A stretch of 6,190 nucleotides of DNA, from contig JACCSI010000254.1 in NCBI GenBank assembly GCA_013813075.1, positions 1 through 6,190 of the forward strand, in the 5' to 3' direction. This DNA is from Acidobacteriota bacterium. Lineage in GTDB: Bacteria; Acidobacteriota; Vicinamibacteria; Vicinamibacterales; UBA2999. The notes under the pieces were generated by a model that ran no database searches, was not told the DNA's origin, and saw only the letters and a list, made by a program, of their open reading frames with translations. Below are positions 1 through 6,190 of the stretch, one piece after another. The position numbers and the translations under genes were made by a program. Position 1 is the stretch's first letter. Each line of letters starts with the position of its first letter.

Positions 1-893
1 ACATTGCGCTGGGCTTCGACTCCCTGCACGAATACGAGCGCGCGTCTCCCTACTTTGGCGCCATTGTCGGACGCTACGCCAACCGCCTGGCGCATGGCCG
101 ATTCCGCGTCGACCAGGTGACCCACCAGGTCGCCACAAACGAGGGCGCTCACCATCTGCATGGCGGCCGACGAGGGTTCGACAAACGGATGTGGGAGGCG
201 CAGGTCCGTGAAACCGACGACGGCACTGCCGTGGTGTTTTCTCGCGTCAGCGTCGCCGGGGAAGAGGGCTATCCCGGAACGTTAGCCGTCCGGGTGATGT
301 ACACGGTCAGTGCGCATCAGGTTCGCATCGAGTACCGCGCGACGACCAGTGCGCCAACCATCGTCAACCTGACCCAGCACACCTATTTCGATCTCTCGGC
401 CGGCGTATCCGCGACCATCGACGATCACATTTTGATGATTGCCGGGAAGCGCTTCACCGCCGTGGACGGCGAGTTGATTCCCACGGCGGAGATAGCGCCG
501 GTGGCGGGCACGCCGCTCGATTTCCGCACCCCGCAGCGCATCGGTGCGCGCATTGGCGCCGACGATCCCCAGTTGCGTCACGGCGGGGGGTACGACCACA
601 ACTGGGTGTTAGACGACCTCGCTGGCGGTGCGCCCGCCGCGACCGTGTTCGACCAACAGTCCGGCAGGACGCTGACCATTCATACCACCGAGCCCGGGTT
701 GCAGTTTTATTCGGGCAATCGGTTGAGCGTGTCACGCGGCAAATCGGGCCGGGCCTATCCCCGGCGCAGCGGGTTTTGCCTCGAGACGCAGCACTTTCCG
801 GATTCTCCGTCACATCCGCATTTCCCTTCGACGGTCCTTCGCCCGGGGCAGACTTTCCGCTCGCAGACGACTTGGACCTTTGGCTGCCAATGA
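1..893 (+). CDS. galM: Aldose 1-epimerase (galactose mutarotase), 5'-truncated by the window edge
   Basis: It interconverts the beta and alpha anomers of galactose (and other aldoses), giving the alpha form that galactokinase uses. The reading frame is open from the first complete codon at position 3, so the gene begins upstream; about 296 residues are visible and roughly 40-50 N-terminal residues of a normal GalM, plus any signal peptide, are missing. The GTG at 117 lies inside the domain and is not a start. Family landmarks appear in order: GRYANR (substrate-binding Arg), the LHGG catalytic His (codon 159-161), GFDKRMW, the QHTYFDL His (codon 378-380), GYDHNW with the substrate-binding Asp (codon 594-596), and the catalytic Glu in LETQHFPDSP (codon 783-785). 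All active-site residues known from E. coli and Lactococcus GalM are therefore present and the enzyme should be active. The gene stops at TGA 891-893, 31 nt before the GH2 start chosen here. Location cannot be judged without the N-terminus. Confidence 0.95.
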   Translation, partial: IALGFDSLHEYERASPYFGAIVGRYANRLAHGRFRVDQVTHQVATNEGAHHLHGGRRGFDKRMWEAQVRETDDGTAVVFSRVSVAGEEGYPGTLAVRVMYTVSAHQVRIEYRATTSAPTIVNLTQHTYFDLSAGVSATIDDHILMIAGKRFTAVDGELIPTAEIAPVAGTPLDFRTPQRIGARIGADDPQLRHGGGYDHNWVLDDLAGGAPAATVFDQQSGRTLTIHTTEPGLQFYSGNRLSVSRGKSGRAYPRRSGFCLETQHFPDSPSHPHFPSTVLRPGQTFRSQTTWTFGCQ

Positions 894-924
894 TGCCCAC
901 TCGCTGCCGCTGGTCCCGCTGCTC

Positions 925-2775
925 ATGATTCCCAACTATTCATCCGAGGCACTCGACGCGATGGGGCGCGCCTACCCGCGCCCGCAATTGCGCCGCAAGG
1001 AATGGATTTCACTCAATGGCGAGTGGGACTTCGCACTCGATCGTGACGGCGCCTGCGCCGGCCCTGACGCCGTAGTCTGGGACGGCCGCATCAAGGTGCC
1101 GTTCGCGCCCGAAACGCCCGCCAGCGGCATCGGAGCCATTGGCTTCTTCAAGGCCTGTTGGTACCGTCGCCGCACCGAGCTCCCCCCGCTCGATGCCAAT
1201 CATCGACGTCTGCTGCACTTCGGTGCCATCGACTATCGCGCCACGGTCTGGGTCGATGGCATCTTGTGCGGCGAGCACGAGGGTGGCTACACGCCGTTCA
1301 CCATTGACATGACCTCCCTGGCCAGCTGCGACTGTGAGATCGTCGTCCTCGCCGAGGACGATCCGCACGACTTAGCCAAGCCGCGCGGCAAACAAGACTG
1401 GCAGGTTGAACCCCATTCCATCTGGTATCCGCGAACGTCCGGGATCTGGCAGACGGCGTGGATTGAAGATGTGCCCTCGACCTGGATCGGGCGCGTCGCC
1501 TACACCCCCGACCTCGCCCGATGGGAACTTGGCCTCGAAGTCTGGCTTGCTGGGGAAAGCCGCGATGGCCTCCGTCTCTACGCGACGCTCACGAGCGGCG
1601 GCAAAGTGCTGGCCGCGGACAAATATCTGGTCGTCAAGGGCGAGGTGCATCGCCGCATTGCCCTGTCCGATCCCGGGATCGACGATTCGCGAAACGAGCT
1701 GTTGTGGAGTCCGCATGCGCCGACGTTGATTGACGTCCAGCTCGCGTTGCGCGATGAAAACGGTGAGCTCACCGACGAGGTCCGTTCGTACGCCGCGCTG
1801 CGCAGTGCCACCGTGCAAGGCGACCGTTTTCTCCTCAATAGCCGGCCGTACCTGCTGCGCATGGTGCTCGATCAGGGGTATTGGCCCGACACTGGTCTCA
1901 CCGCGCCCAACGATGAGGCCCTTCGCCGCGATGTCGAACTGGCCAAGGCGATGGGCTTCAACGGCGCTCGCAAGCACCAGAAAATCGAAGACCCGCGGTA
2001 TCTGTATTGGTGCGACACTCTCGGCCTTGTCGTTTGGGGAGAAATGCCAAGCGCGTATCGGTTTACGCGCGACTCGGTCGAACGGCTCTCGCGCGAATGG
2101 ATGGCGGCGATCGCTCGGGATTACAGCCACCCGTGCATCGTTGCCTGGGTACCGATCAACGAGTCCTGGGGCGTGCCCAACCTGCCCGACAATCCACGCG
2201 AACGTCACTACGTACAGGCGCTGTATCACCTGACCAAAACGCTGGATCCGACCCGCCCGGTTATTGGCAACGACGGCTGGGAGAGTGTTGCCACCGACAT
2301 TATCGGCATCCACGATTACGACGATCAGCCGGACCGGTTGCGCCGGCGGTATCGTGCCGACGAAGTCCTGCCGAGGCTCTTCAAGCGCGAGCGGCCGGGC
2401 GGACGCCTGCTGGTGCTCGCCGGGACGCAGCACGCAGAGCTGCCGTTGATGCTGACCGAATTCGGCGGGATTGCGCTGGCGCGAACCGCGGGGCAGGGAG
2501 GGTGGGGCTACGCCGTGTCGGCGACGCCGGCAGAGTTCGCCGAGAGATTCGCGAAGCTCCTCGATGTCGTTCGCGAGCTCGGCATCCTGTCCGGCTTCTG
2601 TTACACCCAGTTTGCCGACACGTATCAAGAGGCCAACGGCCTGGTGTATGCCGACCGCACGCCGAAAATCCCGCTGCTGCAAATTGCTGCCGCGATTGCG
2701 GGACCGGTGGTGGCGCGTCATGACGGACTCGAACAAATAGAGGGGCAGTCGGTCGTCGACGCCGAACAGCCATGA
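925..2775 (+). CDS. Glycoside hydrolase family 2, three-domain, cytoplasmic; probable beta-galactosidase-type enzyme
   Basis: This is a retaining exo-glycosidase of 616 residues from the chosen start. An N-terminal jelly-roll sugar-binding domain (about residues 15-175, opening with YPRPQ and LNGEWDF) is followed by an Ig-like beta-sandwich (about 180-290) and a TIM barrel (about 295-600). Barrel landmarks are NGARKHQK (R349, H351), LVVWGE (E373), the acid/base Glu in INESWG (E413, preceded by N412) and the nucleophile in LTEFGG (E512), so both catalytic glutamates are present. Length resembles beta-glucuronidases (about 600 aa) rather than LacZ (about 1020 aa), but the N-x-K motif that binds glucuronate is replaced by E569-A-N571, arguing against a glucuronidase. 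Being inside a gal operon suggests a galactoside substrate; this is inference. No signal peptide is seen. The start is uncertain: TTG 880 would overlap galM by 14 nt, ATG 925 is the first ATG, and ATG 961 has a GAGG 11 nt upstream. The gene end overlaps galT by ATGA. Confidence 0.9.
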   Translation: MIPNYSSEALDAMGRAYPRPQLRRKEWISLNGEWDFALDRDGACAGPDAVVWDGRIKVPFAPETPASGIGAIGFFKACWYRRRTELPPLDANHRRLLHFGAIDYRATVWVDGILCGEHEGGYTPFTIDMTSLASCDCEIVVLAEDDPHDLAKPRGKQDWQVEPHSIWYPRTSGIWQTAWIEDVPSTWIGRVAYTPDLARWELGLEVWLAGESRDGLRLYATLTSGGKVLAADKYLVVKGEVHRRIALSDPGIDDSRNELLWSPHAPTLIDVQLALRDENGELTDEVRSYAALRSATVQGDRFLLNSRPYLLRMVLDQGYWPDTGLTAPNDEALRRDVELAKAMGFNGARKHQKIEDPRYLYWCDTLGLVVWGEMPSAYRFTRDSVERLSREWMAAIARDYSHPCIVAWVPINESWGVPNLPDNPRERHYVQALYHLTKTLDPTRPVIGNDGWESVATDIIGIHDYDDQPDRLRRRYRADEVLPRLFKRERPGGRLLVLAGTQHAELPLMLTEFGGIALARTAGQGGWGYAVSATPAEFAERFAKLLDVVRELGILSGFCYTQFADTYQEANGLVYADRTPKIPLLQIAAAIAGPVVARHDGLEQIEGQSVVDAEQP

Positions 2776-3863
2776 TGCACAAACGTGCGCTGACCAAGCC
2801 GGATGGCCGAGCCCTGACGCTTTACGCGCGCGCGCCGGTCGAGGGCGAGTTCGTGGCGCCCTCTCCCAGTGCGACGCCGCATGCGCCCAACCCCCATCTG
2901 CGCTGGCATCCGCTCCGCGCGGAATGGGTGGCCTATGCCGGCCATCGGCAGAATCGCACCTTTCTGCCGCCGGCGGAGTACAACCCTCTCGCGCCGACCA
3001 CCGACCCGGCGCATCCCACCGAGGTCCCTCCCGGAGGGTGGGATGTCGCGGTCTTCGACAATCTGTTTCCGACGTTCGCGAGCAGCGCGCAGGACCCGCC
3101 GCACCTGGCGATCCCGACCGCGCCCGGGCTCGGCGCCTGCGAGGTCGTCGTTTTCACCCAGGACGCCGACGCGTCGTTGGGCCGACTGCCGTTATGGCAC
3201 ATCGAGTTGCTCATCGATGTCTGGGCCGACCGGTATTCCGAACTGGGCGGCCGCCACGACATCAAGTACGTATTTCCGTTCGAGAATCGTGGCGTGGAGG
3301 TCGGCGTCACGTTGCATCACCCGCACGGCCAGATCTACGCGTATCCGTTTGTACCGCCGATTCCGGCGCGCGCCCTTGAACAACAGCGGCTGTATTACGA
3401 CCAGCATGGGACTGGTCTGCTCGAGCAGATGGTCGCGCAGGAAGTGTCCGCGCGAACGCGATTGCTGTACCACGGACCACACGTCGCCGCGTTCATCCCA
3501 ATTTGTGCGCGCTACGCCTACGAGGTGTGGATCGCGCCGCATCGGGGCGCACCGTCGATGGCGGCGATGAGCGCCGAGGAACGGGGCGACTTCGCGCGAG
3601 CGCTCAAGACGGTCCTGCTGAAACTCGACGGCATGTGGCAGCGGCCGATGCCGTACATCATGGCGTTTCAACAAGCGCCGACCGACGGCGATGCTCACCC
3701 CGAGGCGCACGTGCACGCGCAGATTTATCCGGCGCTGCGCATGCCTGATCGGCTGAAGTATCTCGCAGGTAGCGAGATTGGCGCGGGGGTCTTCACCGCC
3801 GACACGCTGCCCGAAAGCGCCGTCACGCAACTCCAGGCGATCACGGTCTCCGTCGATGCGTGA
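2772..3863 (+). CDS. galT: Galactose-1-phosphate uridylyltransferase
   Basis: It transfers UMP from UDP-glucose to galactose-1-phosphate, giving UDP-galactose and glucose-1-phosphate (Leloir pathway, cytoplasm). The product has 363 residues, against 348 in E. coli. The catalytic HPHGQ motif is at residues 183-187, with H185 as the uridylylated nucleophile and Q187 kept. Other family landmarks are HPLRAEWV and AGHRQNRTFLPP near the N-terminus, FDNLFP, FENRGVEVGVTL before the active site, and HAQIYPALR with LAGSE near the C-terminus. The family's structural metal ligands look largely missing: the CxxC position reads N71-P-L-A74, and the E. coli H115 position reads A132 (see findings). The start ATG at 2772 overlaps the GH2 stop as ATGA; a second ATG follows immediately at 2775. 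No Shine-Dalgarno is visible, so translation is probably coupled to the GH2 gene. The family assignment is very secure despite the altered metal sites. Confidence 0.95.
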   Translation: MMHKRALTKPDGRALTLYARAPVEGEFVAPSPSATPHAPNPHLRWHPLRAEWVAYAGHRQNRTFLPPAEYNPLAPTTDPAHPTEVPPGGWDVAVFDNLFPTFASSAQDPPHLAIPTAPGLGACEVVVFTQDADASLGRLPLWHIELLIDVWADRYSELGGRHDIKYVFPFENRGVEVGVTLHHPHGQIYAYPFVPPIPARALEQQRLYYDQHGTGLLEQMVAQEVSARTRLLYHGPHVAAFIPICARYAYEVWIAPHRGAPSMAAMSAEERGDFARALKTVLLKLDGMWQRPMPYIMAFQQAPTDGDAHPEAHVHAQIYPALRMPDRLKYLAGSEIGAGVFTADTLPESAVTQLQAITVSVDA

Positions 3864-4917
3864 CGTGACGGCGGATGCACCGGGCCGTGTCAATCTGATC
3901 GGCGAGCACACCGACTATCACCAGGGCTTTGTCCTGCCAACCGTGATCCCGCAGCGCACTCGCGTGCGCATGTCGGCTCGCGACGATCGCCGTGTGCGCG
4001 CGACCAGCCGCGAGACCGGCAACACCGTGGTGGAGTTCGTCATCGGTGCGGAAGCCGTGACCGATACCTGGGTCGATTATGTGCAAGGCGTCACTCACGC
4101 GCTGCGCTCAGTGACAACGGCATTGCCGGGTTTCGACGTCGCGATCGAATCGGACGTGCCGCTCGGCAGCGGCTTGTCGTCGAGCGCCGCGCTGGCCGTC
4201 AGCCTGCTGCGCGCGTTGCGGGATCTCTACTCGCTCTCCTATGACGATGTGGAGCTGGCGCGCATTGCCCAGCGAGTCGAGACGGAGTTCGTGGGCGCAC
4301 CCATCGGCATCATGGATCAAATGGCGTGCAGCCTGGCGCGCGACGGCGAAGCGCTGTTTCTTGATACGCGGTCGCTGTCCTATCAACGCGTGGTGCTGCC
4401 GCCGGGCGCGGAACTGGTCGTGATAAACTCCGGGGTTCGGCATCAACACGCCGGTGGCGAGTACGCCACCCGGCGGCGCGAATCATTCGAGGCCGCAGCG
4501 CGGCTCGACGTCGAGTGGCTCCGCGACGTGTCCGTCACGCAACTCCATTTGCTTGACGCGTTACCAGATCCACTCGACCGCCGTGCACGCCATATCGTCA
4601 CCGAGAATCAGCGCGTGCACGACACCGTGGCCGCATTTGCCGCCGCCGATCTCGAGCGTGTCGGCACCTTGTTCGATGCGTCGCATCGCTCGATGCGCGA
4701 CGATTACGAAACGTCCACGCCCGAGATTGACAGCCTCGTCAATTTGGGCCGGAACGATCCTGACGTGTTTGGCGCGCGGTTAACTGGCGGCGGCTTTGGC
4801 GGCTCAGTGGTGATGCTGGTTCGGGCCGACATGGGTAACGAAATAGCCACTCGCATCCTCGCCGGCTACCACGCGCGCTCGAATCAGCGCGGATCGGTCC
4901 TGATCCCGGAGCGGTAG
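3856..4917 (+). CDS. galK: Galactokinase (GHMP kinase family)
   Basis: It phosphorylates alpha-D-galactose with ATP to galactose-1-phosphate, the substrate of GalT just upstream. The 353-residue product shows all galactokinase landmarks: the galactokinase signature PGRVNLIGEHTDY (residues 9-21, including R11, E17, H18 and D20 that contact sugar or catalyse), the GHMP phosphate-binding loop PLGSGLSSSAAL (102-113), GIMDQ with the catalytic base D154, SMRDDYE, and the C-terminal LTGGGFGGS (GGG starting at 311). The start ATG 3856 lies within the last codons of galT, an 8-nt overlap, indicating coupling. In-frame codons continue upstream to about 3778 but encode a basic, non-family-like stretch overlapping galT, so they are rejected. 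From 3856 only eight residues precede the signature, about 15-20 fewer than in E. coli GalK. The signature residues for galactose are intact, so a different GHMP kinase such as mevalonate or homoserine kinase is unlikely. Confidence 0.95.
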   Translation: MRDVTADAPGRVNLIGEHTDYHQGFVLPTVIPQRTRVRMSARDDRRVRATSRETGNTVVEFVIGAEAVTDTWVDYVQGVTHALRSVTTALPGFDVAIESDVPLGSGLSSSAALAVSLLRALRDLYSLSYDDVELARIAQRVETEFVGAPIGIMDQMACSLARDGEALFLDTRSLSYQRVVLPPGAELVVINSGVRHQHAGGEYATRRRESFEAAARLDVEWLRDVSVTQLHLLDALPDPLDRRARHIVTENQRVHDTVAAFAAADLERVGTLFDASHRSMRDDYETSTPEIDSLVNLGRNDPDVFGARLTGGGFGGSVVMLVRADMGNEIATRILAGYHARSNQRGSVLIPER

Positions 4918-4936
4918 CGAGATTGCGGGAGCGGTA
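4908..4936. repeat. 9-bp direct repeat at 20-bp period
   Basis: GGAGCGGTA occurs at 4908-4916 and again at 4928-4936. The first copy covers the last codons and part of the stop codon of galK; the second runs into the TACAAT element. A centre-to-centre distance of 20 bp is close to two helical turns, which is what paired protein-binding sites on one face of DNA would show. Only two copies are present and one is mostly coding, so chance is a real alternative. Confidence 0.3.
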
Positions 4937-4950
4937 CAATTATTGATTAT
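4923..4950 (+). promoter_or_regulatory. Candidate internal promoter in AT-rich spacer upstream of the glycosyltransferase gene
   Basis: The 42-nt spacer between galK and the glycosyltransferase gene contains a 16-nt AT-rich run (4935-4950), unlike its GC-rich surroundings. TACAAT (4935-4940) matches the sigma-70 -10 consensus at five of six positions, but no good -35 lies 16-18 bp upstream (CGGTAG at 17 bp). A second, weaker pairing is TTGCGG (4923-4928) with GATTAT (4945-4950) at 16-bp spacing. Transcription from TACAAT would start about 13 nt before the ATG, leaving almost no leader and no Shine-Dalgarno. If real, it would let the glycosyltransferase-glf pair be expressed apart from the galactose operon. 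Confidence 0.25.
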
Positions 4951-4959
4951 CGCCGTGGC

Positions 4960-6132
4960 ATGACCCCCGTTCGTTCATACGCCGAGCTTGATCGTGTCCG
5001 CAAATCTCCTGACGTCATTTGTTTTTCGCACCTGCGCTGGGACTTCGTGTTCCAGCGGCCGCAGCACCTACTGACGCGATGCGCTCGCGAGCGGCGTGTG
5101 TACTACATAGAAGAGCCACTCTTCGAAGACGCTATCCTTCCGAGGCTCGAAACACGGCTGCGCGGCAGTGTCAAGGTCATCGTCCCGCATCTGCCGGCCG
5201 GCGCCGCCGACCCCGACGCGATGCAGCGGGCACTGGTCAACGACCTGATTGCCACCGAGGACATCGGCGACTACCTGTTGTGGTACTACACGCCGATGGC
5301 GTTGTCGTTTAGCGATCATCTGGCGCCCGCCGCCGTCGTCTACGACTGTATGGACGAACTGTCGGCGTTTAAAGGCGCGTCAAGTTTGCTGAAGCAACGC
5401 GAAGCTGCCTTACTGCGGACGGCCTCACTGGTCTTGACCGGTGGACAGTCCTTGTATGAGGCCAAGCGCGCCCAACACCACAACATTCATCCATTCCCGA
5501 GCAGCGTTGACGTCAAGCACTTCGCGCAGGCACGCTCGATCAAGTTCGAGCCGGACGACCAGGCGGCCATTCCGCATCCGCGGCTTGGCTTTTTCGGCGT
5601 GATCGACGAGCGCATGGACCTTGATCTGCTGCGCGGTGTCGCCGAGGCGCGGCCAGACTGGCACATAGTGATGCTTGGCCCCGTCGTTAAAATCGATCCG
5701 GAAACCCTGCCGGCGTTGCCGAACATTCACTATCTGGGTGCAAAGAAGTACGAAGAACTGCCGGGTTACATCGCAGGCTGGGACGTCGCCCTGATGACGT
5801 TCGCGCTCAACGAGGCGACGCGGTTCATCAGCCCGACCAAGACGCCCGAGTACATGGCGGCTGGTAAGCCGGTCGTGTCCACCTCGATTCGAGACGTGGT
5901 GCGGCCGTACGGCCAACAGGGCCTTGTGCGAATTGCGGATGATGTCCCCGGGTTTGTGAGTGCGTGCGAAGCCGCGATAGCTGAAGATTCCTCGGCGCGC
6001 ATTACCCGAGCCGACGCGTTCCTGCGGCAGATGTCGTGGGACCGGACGTGGACTCGCATTCAAATTCTGGTGGACGCGGCGCTGGCTCCGTCAGCGTCCG
6101 CGGCTTCCGACTCTGTCGCCGCGGCGGTCTAG
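4960..6132 (+). CDS. GT-B-fold glycosyltransferase of the TuaH-like type, probably cell-surface glycan synthesis
   Basis: This 390-residue protein is a GT-B glycosyltransferase; donor and acceptor cannot be read from sequence. The N-terminal domain opens with the conserved SHLRWDFVFQRPQHLL (residues 23-38) and contains VYDCMDELSAF (127-137). The C-terminal nucleotide-sugar-binding domain begins at GFFGVIDERMD (210-220) and carries ISPTKTPEYMAAGKPVV (290-306), the counterpart of the donor-binding loop with its conserved Glu (E297) in GT4-like enzymes. The last 20 residues are Ala/Ser-rich and probably disordered. There is no signal peptide or membrane helix, so it likely acts in the cytoplasm or at the inner face of the membrane. 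The start at 4960 is the only ATG upstream of the first conserved block and has no clear Shine-Dalgarno. Similar proteins are, from memory, often annotated next to UDP-galactopyranose mutase, as here, which makes a role in galactofuranose-containing polysaccharide plausible but unproven. Confidence 0.85.
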   Translation: MTPVRSYAELDRVRKSPDVICFSHLRWDFVFQRPQHLLTRCARERRVYYIEEPLFEDAILPRLETRLRGSVKVIVPHLPAGAADPDAMQRALVNDLIATEDIGDYLLWYYTPMALSFSDHLAPAAVVYDCMDELSAFKGASSLLKQREAALLRTASLVLTGGQSLYEAKRAQHHNIHPFPSSVDVKHFAQARSIKFEPDDQAAIPHPRLGFFGVIDERMDLDLLRGVAEARPDWHIVMLGPVVKIDPETLPALPNIHYLGAKKYEELPGYIAGWDVALMTFALNEATRFISPTKTPEYMAAGKPVVSTSIRDVVRPYGQQGLVRIADDVPGFVSACEAAIAEDSSARITRADAFLRQMSWDRTWTRIQILVDAALAPSASAASDSVAAAV

Positions 6133-6164
6133 CGCGCGGTTTCTTTCATACCTCGGGGCTCGAG

Positions 6165-6190
6165 ATGTTTGACTACTTAATCGTCGGCGC
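6165..6190 (+). CDS. glf: Start of a flavoprotein gene, probably UDP-galactopyranose mutase (3'-truncated)
   Basis: Only the first eight codons and two bases of the next are in the window: MFDYLIVG, then GC, which can only encode Ala. This is the typical N-terminus of UDP-galactopyranose mutase (E. coli Glf begins MYDYIIVGSG), the first beta strand of a Rossmann fold leading into the FAD-binding glycine-rich loop. The enzyme converts UDP-galactopyranose to UDP-galactofuranose using reduced FAD. The gene starts 32 nt after the glycosyltransferase stop, in the same direction, with CGGGG 6 nt upstream of the ATG as a weak ribosome-binding site. Other FAD or NAD Rossmann proteins, such as amine oxidase-like proteins, can begin similarly, but the FDYLIVG form next to this glycosyltransferase and to galactose genes favours Glf. 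Confidence 0.65.

Noticed and set aside
2007..2723. 238-codon plus-strand open frame inside the GH2 gene
   Set aside because: Out-of-frame, Arg/Ala-rich shadow; the overlapping frame contains both GH2 catalytic glutamates.
1372..2736. 454-codon open frame on the minus strand opposite the GH2 gene
   Set aside because: The translation is Arg/Gln-rich with no recognisable domain, and the plus-strand gene fully explains the region. Long antisense open frames are expected from GC-rich codon bias.
3778..3855. 26-codon upstream extension of galK
   Set aside because: It encodes a basic Ser/Arg/Pro-rich stretch unlike any galactokinase N-terminus and would overlap galT by 86 nt.
3192..3911. 239-codon minus-strand open frame opposite galT
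   Set aside because: Arg/His-rich shadow with no family motif, lying wholly opposite conserved galT and the galK start.
4891..4930. Possible terminator at the end of galK (GGATC...GATCC, and TCCCG...CGGGA)
   Set aside because: The first stem is five base pairs plus one G-U inside the coding region, the second has a 17-nt loop, and neither is followed by a T run.
5425..6063. 212-codon minus-strand open frame opposite the glycosyltransferase gene
   Set aside because: No domain-like features; it is the antisense of the conserved C-terminal donor-binding domain.
6098..6150. Inverted repeat CCGCGGC (6098-6104) / GCCGCGG (6118-6124) with a T-rich stretch downstream
   Set aside because: The 7-bp arms with a 13-nt loop lie in the Ala/Ser-rich C-terminal codons of the glycosyltransferase, and the T-rich GTTTCTTT is 14 nt further on, so it does not form a normal intrinsic terminator; glf also follows at once.

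Overview
The window is a compact, all plus-strand gene set for galactose handling from a GC-rich bacterium. It holds a 5'-truncated aldose 1-epimerase (galM), a three-domain GH2 glycoside hydrolase, galactose-1-phosphate uridylyltransferase (galT), galactokinase (galK), a GT-B glycosyltransferase, and the first nine codons of a gene that looks like UDP-galactopyranose mutase (glf). The sequence does not fix the taxon. High GC, gene order and protein style would fit Acidobacteriota or another GC-rich, non-actinobacterial lineage, but this is a low-confidence inference.

Layout: positions 1-3863 carry galM, GH2 and galT, with a 31-nt gap (from the chosen GH2 start) and then a 4-nt ATGA overlap. 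galK (3856-4917) starts inside the end of galT with an 8-nt overlap. This tight packing suggests one transcript with translational coupling. A 42-nt spacer (4918-4959) then holds the only AT-rich patch of the region, a possible internal promoter, and a 9-bp direct repeat that begins in the last codons of galK. The glycosyltransferase (4960-6132) and the start of glf (6165 onward) follow with a 32-nt spacer.

The genes make biochemical sense together. The GH2 enzyme can release a sugar, plausibly galactose, from a glycoside; GalM interconverts beta- and alpha-galactose; GalK makes galactose-1-phosphate; GalT exchanges it with UDP-glucose to give UDP-galactose. Downstream, Glf would convert UDP-galactopyranose to UDP-galactofuranose, and the adjacent glycosyltransferase may use a UDP-sugar to build a cell-surface glycan. 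No galE (UDP-galactose 4-epimerase) and no regulator or transporter is visible here.

I do not see a new kind of system. The points most worth checking are a GalT that keeps its catalytic HPHGQ motif but appears to have lost most ligands of both metal sites known in the E. coli enzyme, and the direct joining of a Leloir operon to a putative galactofuranose module. There is no RNA gene, mobile element, CRISPR array or convincing terminator, and no gene-free stretch over 42 nt.
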